A stretch of 64,000 nucleotides of DNA from Crossaster papposus. Lineage: Eukaryota; Echinodermata; Asteroidea; Velatida; Solasteridae. Made by a program: the position numbers and the translations under genes. Below the pieces are notes generated by a model that was given only the letters and a program-made list of their open reading frames with translations, had not been told where the DNA came from and searched no databases. The stretch lies in contig JBAIAA010000746.1 of assembly GCA_037893245.1 (NCBI GenBank), forward strand, positions 124,001-188,000, read 5' to 3'. This document shows positions 26,401 to 38,400 of the stretch, in pieces. Position 1 is the stretch's first letter. Every line of letters starts with the position of its first letter.

Positions 26401-29400
26401 AAACTTGGCTGCGGCTTTATATTACACACTAGTCTATAGTAGAGGCCGCAGCCACCTCCTATAGACTCGTGTGCAGCTCGTGTGCAGTCAAGTTATTCGG
26501 ACACAGCATTATTTTTTAGAATAAGGTTGCTTTAGATTATAATTTTGTTAAAGCTATTTTACAAATACCAGATATGGTTACCAGCTAACAGCAGTGGCTT
26601 CCAATGCTGGTATAATTTTGATCCACTGGTGCCCATAAAAGAAATTACATGCACTATGAATTTTTGTTTTAATTCGCATAAAACATCGAAAGCTGGTACT
26701 CGTACTTCTAAACAACACTGTACTGTTGTGACTCCTAGACGCCAGACCTATTCCTTCCTAAACTTGTCCCGGAAAATTAGAACAGGCGAGACAAACACAG
26801 CAATATTACCTTGGTCCTGTTTAATATGGCGTTCAAAATGCCAAGCCAAGCATAAGAAGGAAAAAAAAAAATGAACAAGTGAGTTATGTGATAAACAATG
26901 ACGAGTCAGTCATTAGTGGGCCGGAACATTTCACTTTAAATCAGACACTTGCGTGTCAAAGAGGAAGATGAAACACATAACAGGAAGATACAAATTTGTC
27001 GATTAGATTTCTGGTTCGTTGAGAGGATAAGAAGATCCTACAAGACTCCTATACATGTATGAACTCTTTCCACACTAGACAAATCTCCGGGTTGACGCAG
27101 AGTTGAAAACATGCACTGCATGAAAATGTTTTAACCCCACGCCCACCCTCCCATATGAAGCAAAATACGGAACAGAGAGAACCCCCCCTCCTTTGTGGTG
27201 GTCATTGTGCTTGGGAATGTTGTGGCTTCTCAGGAATTCTATAGATTTTTAGGGGGGTGCGTTGGGTAACAATAGTCTAAGGAGTGTATAGGTATGGGGG
27301 ACCAAGGGAGGGGGGGGGGGGGGGGGGGAGTCCCTTGATCTCATATTGTGATGGGTATAAACCCTTCGTCAACCTCGAGATTCTGCTCCATCAGACTAGA
27401 GTGCGAGATTTTCAACCTGGGTTAAAACTCTCGCCCCGGGTTTAAAATTAGTAGTAGTAAACTCATTCCAGTTAGAAAGCAGTTTTTGCTCAGTGTTCAT
27501 CATTTTCAAGTTTTTATTTGAGCTACCAAAACATGTACTTTTTTTTTTTTTTTTTTTTTAAATGGGAGGATTGAGATTATGCTTATAAATGGCCACCTCC
27601 CTCGGCAGAAGAGAGTATAGACAGGGGTGTGGTCTGCTTGGGGAGGATATCACCATCCTGTAGGTCATAACAGCTTATTTTTATCAAAGGAAGCTTAGAT
27701 CAAATTACCCGACAGCATGCTAGACAGACTTCGGCACCACCAGCAGATAGACTTGTAAATGCTTGCCATCCCATCTTGAAGACTTTAGGCTAAGTTGCTT
27801 GTATATCCCAATGCTACATGACAAATTCTTAATAATAACCTAAATTCTTTTTGGAACATAAAACCCTTTTTTGCAAAGGCCACGCCCTCCCTCCCGGTAC
27901 CCAATCCATTCTAGAAGGCACACTAGAAAAAAATGGGGTGGGGAATATAGAGGGATAACTTGCCTAACTGACTTATGTAACTTGAAAAATTAGTCTGACA
28001 AATTTGGACTGCATTCCTGAAAGAGGAATACCTACCGGTGGCAGAGGGCGGACTTGAAACGCGGGAGCGAACCGTGACGCTGGCCATCTTGGACAGATCG
28101 GTGCCGGTACGCCAGACTTGAACTTCCAGGTATCCATCGCTCTCGTCAACATGGTACTCGGCCTCTCCGAAGTAGAAAGATGGTTCTGGGTAGGGAAAAA
28201 CCACGGAAAAAAAATAAAATTAATTTTAAAATCAAAGCATAAAATATCAAGAAAAAAAAAATATTTTTAAAAGTAAAATTTTGTATAAGGAACATTTTTG
28301 CAGACACTACGTCTACAAAAATGTTTGGAATTGGAGGCATTTGTTATTTTGACAAAATGCTTGATATAATTGGCCTCAAAATTTGGAAGCCAATTTAATA
28401 ATGTACTCATGAAAAGTTACAAAAGGGGTCGCATAAAAATTCAGGTAAACGTATTGTATAGAAGCAATTGAGTTTTAGTAACGAGATAAATCAAACCCTT
28501 GTTTTCGCAATTTCAAAAACAGTGGTGAAACAACAAATCCCTAATATGTATCTCAATATTAGTTACAATCAACTTTATTTAATAAAGTTGACTAACTGGA
28601 TTCCTTTTCACATCAAATTTGTTCAGGAATTATAGTAACGACTCTGAACATGTGTTGGTCTTTTTATACATGTGTGACTAATCGTTACATATACATTGAA
28701 AAGACCAACAAATGTTTCTCAGGGACACTTGTACAATGTACTACAAACAGGTTTTTTTTCCCAGATGTTCTGGGGTAGAGCTGCCCATGCATGTACTGCA
28801 AATTCAATTATTGTCAACTTCAATCATCACTCTACCGAACAACTGTCTGCTTGCCAATGAACTGAATAAGCTAGCCGTTGACTGAGGGCTTTTCCCCCAA
28901 TTTCCTGGCTCGAAAAAGACAAACCAACAAAAATATATGTGACCTGTCATCACAAAATGAGCGTAAAGTCGCACAGAGTGATTTCCCAGTACGGCCAGTC
29001 AAAGTCAAAATTGGAAGGGGTGGTCGATTTTGAGATTATATGGTTTTTTTAAAGACTAAATCCCCAACAATCAATTCCCAATTTTTCAGGACGATCAGAT
29101 AAAAAAAAAATTAGTTTGAGACAATTTTGACTATGCCTTTCTATGCCTTTCACACAATTTCTCGCAAGAAATGCCCATTTTCTCGTAATCTCTTTATTAA
29201 GACTCCAGACTAAAAAAGAAAAAGAAAAAAATATTGAGTATCAAACCTCCAAGTGTTATATACCATTGGAAAGCTCCGTTTCCACAGAATTTAGAAATAC
29301 CCATATCTCAATTTAAGATTTTGCCGACTTTACGCTCATTTTGTGATGACAAGTCACATATGTGCTCATGGAGTCTTTTATAACAAATTTAGGGTTAAAC

Positions 29401-32400
29401 AGTCACCCAAAACGGGCAAAGACCAGTCACCAACAAATGTCAATGGAGAGAGAATCAATTTTCCGGACGACAGCTGCATTTGGTCACTACAGAGCTGGAT
29501 TCCTTTTTCACATCAAATTTGTTCAGGAATTAGTAACGATTACCAACAGCCCTGCCATGCGTGTTTTCTTCTTTTTTTCTTTTCTTTAGGGGACAGGTTT
29601 TTTTCCCTTCATTTTTGTGACCTTTGGCTCTCCACTCTCAGCTGTTTCTTCCACCACGCTGTGCTGTTTGAGTTAGAAATCAAGCAATATAATTGATTTT
29701 TATCGAATTGGCCAAACTCAAAAAATAGGCACACCCCCTTTCCAAATTTACTGGCATTTTTTTCTTCTTCAAACTAACAAATTCACTTAATCGAGTCACT
29801 TTACAACTTCTTGGACAAGCAAACAAACTGCTCCAGAGTCCAGCCAATTCACATGTGTCCTACACGGTTTCACAGCTTGAATTTCACTGTTGGAATCGTC
29901 TGTTTTGAAAAATTGCTACCTTTAGTTCGCAAGTCACAGGCGCGTTGTTGTCAATGTCCAACACGACTCCCCACTCGGAATGCATTAACTGACTACCCGC
30001 TTTGGGGCGAGGGACATTTGTTTGATTTGTGGAATGCACACCTTAGGTGGCGCAGCGATCAGGACAAATTTCAGAGTTGATTTTGTGGCTAATTTTCCAA
30101 TTTAAGTCGAATCGGGAGGGGTCTACAACAAGTGTGTTTTTTTTCGACAACTTTCAAAGTACACCCCCCGCCCCTTTACTTCCACCTCATTTTTTAAAAG
30201 CCATCATGTGTTTAATTTCTACTTTTTTTGTCATTTCTATAAACGTCAAAACTTGTGTGCCTTTTACAGGGGCGAGACTGGCCAAAAATGAAAAATCCTT
30301 GAAATCTACAAAAACAACCACCAGATCTACACAATAGTTTGTATCTGCCTAAAGGCCCACTTATAATATACGTTTTTAATCGGTCTATATCCACTTTCAC
30401 AGGTAAAAACCACCTTCAGGAATTCCAGATTGCAAAAGAGATTCTTGAACAATTCTGAAATCCCAATAAAAAAATTCCTGAATTCATAAAAAAATCCTGA
30501 CAAATTTCACCCTTGCTTAAGTTTTAGGATGGCAGTTGTATTGTACTTTAAATGACTTCCAAACCGATTTTTTTTTTTGCATTTGGCTAGGTAAAGTGAG
30601 TAGCTGTGTCATATAGTTTTATTTTTTAAATCCGCAAACTTGGCCCCTTAATTAACCAACTCCAGGGACCTCAGTTCTACTTCCCCCCCCCCCCCCCCAC
30701 TCCACTCCACTCCACCCCACCCCACCCCCTATCAGGGCCAGGATTTTCACCTTCCTTTTCCTGTTATCCCTGGTACCCCTGGTATGACGTACTTCCCTCC
30801 TTACAAATCTTAATCCCCAAGTACCGGTGAAACTAGGCCATCCAATAAATCAACTTCGGTTTAGAGAAAGTTTAGAGAAAGTCTACAGAAAGTTTAGAGA
30901 AAGTTTAGGGGAGGGGCTCAAACTAAAGTTTAACCATCAGTCAGTCTCTGCTTACCACCAACGCGCATGCGCAAATGCAGTTCGCTGAAAGGTTACAGTT
31001 CTATTCGAACTATTGTTGAAAAGATGGCAACCGCTTAGTTTACATTTGCGACATGAATGAGATGGTATTGTCGCTGTTCCCCCTTGCATAATAGGTAGGA
31101 TAAGTCCCAACGTTAGTCATTTTGGTCCAAAAACAAGAAAAATAGTATAATCAGATTTTCACTTGACGTTACTGCTTTTCCCGCTGACTACTGCCATCAC
31201 TTTTGTGTTAAGCTTTCAAACTGTTGAACTTATTGTTCCTCGGAGAAACACCGGTATTAAATGGAACTCTAAACAAAATGTCTGAGGAGAACTACCGGTA
31301 CGTGCATATAGTAACTCAAGTCTTTTTTAACTATAATCAGTTCCGGTTTTTCATTTAAAGATATTCATTTATTTGTGTAAAAATGTCGCTTCTAAACAGA
31401 TTTACAAAACTGCCAATGGCATTTTTTAAATAGGGCTTTGCTGTTTTTTGTTTAGTAATGGATTCCTAAAGGAAAAGCCCACACACACACACAAAATAAC
31501 CAACACAATTCCAATTTTTTTTTTTCACAATGTGAATTGATGAGTGGGAGTTACTACAAGTTCTGGTTTTTGAATCAGAATAGGACAAGTATATATCTGG
31601 GGCACAGTTTCAATGAACCCAAACTTGCTGTCCTTGATATCCAAGTGTGTTGAACATGGTACTGGTTTGTTGGAATGTGCAAGGACGAGTACATTGTACC
31701 TGTGGGATTATATGGGTGCAATTCTTGTTTTGCGAAGAGCTTAGAGGGTGCACCACCCTAATTGAAAGGAGAATTTCTACGCGAGTTCATCAGCATGAAA
31801 TGTGCCCCCACAATTTCTTTTGAAAAAGGCCGTTTGGTGAAACAAATGGTGGGATTGTGTAAATATAGCATAGGATCAACTCCCTGGTTTTTGAGCTTCA
31901 ATCTAAGGCAGACTTGACCAAATTACGGTTGAAAAATGGGTCCTAATTGCCCTATAGAACGTGGAGGGATGCCATTTGTAAAATGGCTGCTTGCAGGCTC
32001 GGGAAGTATCACTTTTCGGGAGGCGAGTTTCTGTTGGTGTGAATATTAAAAAATGTAATTGGCCAACCAACTAAAAATTGAAAAGAAATGGAAAGATAAA
32101 GACCAAGACAATAATCTGATTGTTGTTTGAGAAACCCCAGTGATGTCGGTGTGCGTGAAACTTGGTCCTGAACATTGTTGATTTTACACTGTTTGAATTA
32201 GGCTAGTGCACCCTTACTTGATCCGAGCTCGCAAATCGTGTGTCAAAGTGTCTAGAATTAAACTTAGCTGTAGCGATTACATGGTTTAGATTGGGTTGAA
32301 GTGTATGCTGTGAATAGGTAACAATGGATTTAGTGCCAAGCAACATTGGACTTGAATTGTTATGTTAGTGCACCGTTTTTTTTTTGTTAGAGGTTCCGTG

Positions 32401-35400
32401 GTATAGGGTCAGTGCAAGTTTACCTCTGCACAACAAGTTTAATACTCCAACCAGAAACTAAACCCGCGGGCCAGTTTTCATTAGTCCATATCAAAAAATA
32501 TCTTTACTACAAATACAAACCCTGTTTGTGTTTCACCAGGATACACGTGTAAACCTGTTTTGCTAAGAACGTTTGAATAACGGAGGTGACGGCGGATTAA
32601 ATGGAACGCCAAAATCTTAGTAAATTGGGCTGAATAGGGTTTTTAAAGTGGTTTCGTGTAATCCTTCTTTTGAAGGCACAATTATTTTAAAATCTCCAGG
32701 TTTTTGTGTAATACCTGTGCGATATGTGGTGGCAGTTCTGCGGTTTGGAGAAAGAAAAAAAAACATCAACACTGGTGCATATTATTATTCATAACTTTGC
32801 ACTGTTTGTGCTGCGACAGATATGTCCACAATGAAAATATCTAGGACAGAGATTATTTTTTTTAAGCGCAAATTTTTATTTGGCTGTTCAGAATGGCGCA
32901 TGATTTGGAAATATTTACAAGTGCATTTTGAAAACAGAGCTGAACACTTAATCCTTTTGAACTGGCCGTGGTGGACGATTTCCTTCCCCTCCAAAAGTCA
33001 CGAATTAAAGCCAAAATTTACCCGGACAGGCTCAGTTGACATGTACATGTATTTTGATAATCTGCTGCTGGTCAGAAAAGCCAAGACCCAGAGAATAGCT
33101 TTTCAAGTAAACAGCTTCCGTGAAAGTGAGAATGCGTTAGTCTTCTGCTAGACTACACTCAAGGCTGCTTAAGTTCCCGACACACAAAAGCGCATTTGTC
33201 GCAAGCTAGACCACCCCATACTGTTCCCCGGACCAACAAAAAAGAATTCCCAAATGTCAGAATTGCTGGGTGTTTTTTTTATAACGACTGCAGGTTTTTA
33301 GGGACCAATCCTGAAAAAGTAAACCCAATTCTTCAACGTTGAACAAAAGAAAGAACAAATCAAATAGAATGACAAACTTTGTGGCCATTCACGAATCAAA
33401 CTTTAAAAAACCCGAGGTAAAAAATGTTGGAGATTGATACTATGATAGACTCATTTTCTATTTGGATTATGCTTTTGGGCAACATATTGACAAGCAAACT
33501 ACATGTGTATTGAATTTAGAAGGCTTGATAAATTCAGAACAGGCTCTCCGTTTCTGTACACTAGATTTGTTCAGGTACTACAGAAAGTTTGACAGTTTGT
33601 TTTTAGAGGTACAGACTAGGCTTGGCAGATGTTAATGGCAAGGTTATGCTCTTTACATTCCCCTTTTGAAAATTGTATGTCCCATTCCAAATTCATTCAA
33701 GTTTTCAATGGCAAGTTTTCAATCATTTTCAATCAATCATTTTCAATCAAAGCTGAAGGAGTTTAGAGTCATTTAGAAAAAAAAAAGCTTTTCCACACTT
33801 CTATTCAATTCGCTTTGAGATTTTTGAGTACTCAATGGCCCTAACTTTTTTTGTTGGCAATGCGAAATATATTCACACTTCAAAGCCGAAAACTCATTTT
33901 GAGTTTCGAAAATTTTTCAAAATGTTTTTTTTTTCTTCATAAACTTGGTAGCCAGACGAGCCAAAGTTACGAGTTCGGTTTCACTGTCTACCGAAGTGTA
34001 CAGTATTACTGCATCCGTGCTGTTTAGTAAACCACTGCAGACTATGCATAACGTAAACAGTCGCTAAACAGGATACTCCATTAAACAAAGGACGCTAGTT
34101 TTCTTTTTCCAACAATTGCCAGTTCCCAGCCCCAAAAGTTTTCCCAAGTACATGTACACCTGAGCTATCCAACACCTCTTTTATAGCGTCATATGACACC
34201 TGCAGCTTTTTTCCCCCTGGTTTTTGTGTGCGTGTTGAATTCAATTCAAGCTCTGATGATCTGGAATAAGGAGTGGATATACATGTCTAGCATAGCATAA
34301 TTTCTGCATGCTTTGCTCCAAAAAAGGTCAGCAATGGGCTAAACCCACACAGGCCAGCAGACCATAACAGAGGGTGTGAAAGGAATGCTAAACTAGCCCC
34401 TTTGAGGGAAAAAAATCAAATTTTGGAAATACAATAATATTATTTGCAACCACAGGTTATAAATATATGAGCTACAAAGAGGTAAAATGCCATCATGAGA
34501 ACCATTAAATGTAGGATACACTATTGATACTTGTTTAAATTATCATGAATGGGTGGATTTGAGGGTTGTATTTTATAGTAAATATAATTTTGTTCGCAGT
34601 TCAACAATCATGGAAGTGAAGGAAAGCACGAAAAACGGCATTTGTTTTAAACCGGCATCAGTTCTTATGTTGTTGGGTTGTTGGGTTGTTTATTTCATTG
34701 CGGCGGCAGGGGCGGGAAGGGGAAATTGCCGAATTTTATAAAATTCAATTTTTCAGAAACAATTACAGGATATCTAATGCAATCATTTTGCTGGATGCCT
34801 ACAATCATTGTTTACTTTCAAATAAGTAAGATATTTCTTAATACCGTGGTACATGTAGTAAAAAGGTTTCGATATCTGCAAATGGTGTATCCTACCTTTA
34901 ATGTCATAAAGGGTTTTCAGAAACAGACTACGGTTTAATTTTACTTAAAGTAAAACCAAGCGTATTTGTTTTCCAGCTGAGAGATAATTTTTATTTCATA
35001 AAATTTGCCAGTGGCAAGGTATTTATCTTTTCCTTTTTTTTCAGTTTTCAAGTCATTATCGGCTTTCACACTAGAAAAATGTTGGGAGTTGATGCAGGGT
35101 ACAACAAGAAGAAAGACAACACCCCAAAGCACTTATAAAACCTGCGATGCGGCTTAAAAATCCTTTTTTTGGTAAACTTACCGTCAGCAGCGTCAGCGGC
35201 AATCACCACGTCGAGCTGGTCAGGCTCCCCGACGCGGCCTCCCATGGGCATGGTCAGTTTGACCTGGAAGTCCTCGGCATCCTCGTACAGCGAGTCGTCG
35301 ATGATGAGAACGCGGCAGTAAGCCAGGTCCTCACCCTTGTCAAAGCGGACAAAGTTGTCGTTGTCCTCCTCCAATCGGCTGATGTAATCGTTGAAGGAGT

Positions 35401-38400
35401 GGACCGGGGAAGGATCGGCACCGGTGGCTGTACCTGTGAAGGGAGGGGGTTCAAAGGTTAAAGGTTAAAAGTAACTAATTAGGAGCCAATTACATGAAGC
35501 TGCTGAGCACCCACAAAAATTGTTTGCCTGAAAAATCTTCCTTGGCAAAAACAGTGTTACAAACCAAATTTTCAGGTGATTGTTTGTGACTGGTATCCAG
35601 CTGGTTTTTGCTTAGCATATAAAAGTCATGTAGTTTTGGCTGGTAACCTGTTTTACAAAAAGACTTGCTAAGCACATGACATGGGCCCTAGTTTATGCAT
35701 GTTTTGCAAGACATGTGAACAGAGCCCTAAATGGTTGTTTTTTTTAGGGTCTGGGTCCAGGTCCAATTTATTACACTGGTATGCACAATTTTTTTTTTTT
35801 ATTGACTCACGTCAAATTCGCGTTTAAGCCGAGTATGAACCAGCTTCTAACATAAGTTTTTCTGTAAACCATTCAGCAGCCCCAACTAAACTTGAATACT
35901 AAGATACTAGAATCACTGAGGCATTCAGTTGTTGTTGTCAAGTCAAAGTCATTCTTATTCCCTGTTTTTAGTCACTTTTTCAAATCCAAATTGTGTGGGA
36001 GGTTGAAATTACTACCATAATAAGTAGATTCGAAAAGGTGTTAGAAGCCATGAGGAACTGAATAGACTGTATTTAAGCATTCCTAATACACATTGATGGA
36101 GGTTGGTGATTGATGAAAAGATTGAACAAACTTGTCACACTTTTGGTTTTGTCATGGGTGGTTTTATTCCCCCCTAGTCAGTCTGTTTTACTTCAGTCTG
36201 TTCTTTACCTGTCCACACCGCCAACGCTTAGACCCTGCTTCAACAAAAATCCTCCCTCCCCACCACCCAAACAAAAAAAACACCACAAAAAACATGTGCT
36301 CTAAACCAAAACAAGTCTTGATATTTGCAATGTCCTGTAATTGATTCTGATATGAACAGCTCTTGGGAAAACCAAAAACTTGAATATCCCTGACATGTCC
36401 CCTCCGAGAAAAAAAAATAACTATAACCAAGAACAAGTGGTCCATGTGGGATCTGTGTTATACTGTCCAACTTTATTACCCTGAGTCCCAAGTGTGTGTT
36501 AAACCTTATAACCCATCATGTCTGGAGTCTTGTTGGAGTACTGTTCTGGGAAAACTCCACAAACACCAACAAGAAAAAAAAGTTACTGGGTTGAAAACTT
36601 CGAGCCCATTAAATATCATAAAAATACCTAGAGGGCAGACTATCAAAACCAATTTTTGTCATTGGGTTGAAAAACAGTAAAGGCAGTTGAAGTTGGGCAA
36701 CAACCAATCTTCAAATTGCTTTTTTTTCTTGGTGCTGAAACTATGTTTTAGAGGTTAGGAAAATGTCACAAAAGTCAAACAAAAAATATTATTCCAAAAT
36801 GCAAACCATATGTGCTAATGTGAAACACATTTAGTTGTCAAATTGCATGTACACAAAAAGCATTGGGATAAGTGAAGTTTATATTTAGTTACTTTTGTGT
36901 GGGTGTCACTAAAAAGTTGTGTCAGATTACTTTATATTAAATATTATAAAATTCTCAACTGGATGGACAAAATTTAAGGCCAATTCCACACAAAACAAAA
37001 CATCAATTTACTTACTGCCTAATTTAAAACTTTTAGCAATCCTAGAATTTGAGCCTTATGATAATTCAGGGTTGCAATTTGTACAAGTCTGGTACCTGGC
37101 ATCGTCGAGCAGAGAACCATCATCTCCTCTGACAGGTCACCGCCTCGTCGGATGGGGATGAGCACCTCGCCAATGTCCTCATTGATGGTGTAGGGGCTCT
37201 CGGCATCAATGTACACAAAGGATTCTGTTTGAGAAAAATGAAGAGAAAAAAAAGTAAAGAAACAAATCTGAACAATTACATTAAGTGTTCCTATCGTGTT
37301 CTTTCTAAAATACTACAGTATACTACCAATGGCTGCACTAACAATTTGCCGACTTTTTTTAAATTAAAAAAAAAAAATTGTAGGGGTACCCAACCTGTCA
37401 GAATAGGCTTTTCATGCTTTCATAATACGAGCACCAGTCTCCCTTTCCGAAGAATGATCCAATAGAGGATCTCATTTCCAGTTCATTAGATGTGTCTGTT
37501 TGCCGACAGCTCGTCAAGCGTCAGAAGTAGTTATTTTGGCAGGAATCTCTCGACATGTCTAGCCTTCTCTCCCCTTGTTTACTTTATATGCAAGACCAAA
37601 CTAACAAGTTCAAACACGTTCCAAGGTGAAAAATACATTTGAAATAGTATTTTGAGCGGAATACACTGTAGGATTAAGTTTTTTGTTTTCCTTTCAATTC
37701 ATTTTGTTGTTGTTCAGACTTCTATAACCTTCCCTGGAGGAACAAAGAAGTGATGTTTGAAAAGCCATTTTCAGACAAAATGACACACTGAGGAGGTCTT
37801 GTGTTTCAACCTAAAAAACATAATGGGGTGGCAGCAGGTTTTACCAGGGTTGAGTTTAAGTTCAACCCTTAGTTGGGAGGCTGTAGTGCATGTGAAGGGT
37901 GCCCCCAAGCGAATACATTCCCATAGACACCAGTGTTGATCAACATGTCATCTTTCATTTTCTTTTACTTTTTTAGGTGGGTTGACCGATGACTAAACTT
38001 CTAACCCAAAGAAGACAAACCCTAAAAAGGGATCCCTCCATAACATGGCTAAATAGTGCCACTTTCAGCCCCAATTGAATCCAAAATGCTCAGAATTAGA
38101 ATTAGAAGCCCAAGTCCGGGCCAGAGGTGCATTGCCATATCTCTTAAATTTTCCAATTTTATGGCTCTCGGAAATTTCTAATACATTTTTTGAGTGCACA
38201 TATTCACGAGGTCAGCCGGCGACTTGTTGGCCTATTTACTTGGTCATTTCCTAAAAAAGAGCTCAAGGTGGCTTCTATAATTGTGACAGTGGGTTAACGA
38301 CCCCTCAAGAAAGGGGAACAAAACCTTGATGGACAGAGTAGCCTTTTGTAGGAGACAGTGATAATGAGAGAGGCAGACAGCATGCTTCCTCACATGCTGG

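Larger units (their letters stand above)
28186..35181. other. longest closed intron (about 7.0 kb), no exon seen
   Basis: Exons on either side join in phase, so nothing needs to be missing. It contains family G (28935), a short direct duplication, family J (30955), a C run (30683-30698) with a CCACT-rich stretch, and family A (34505). The remainder is unremarkable AT-rich sequence. Confidence 0.7.
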
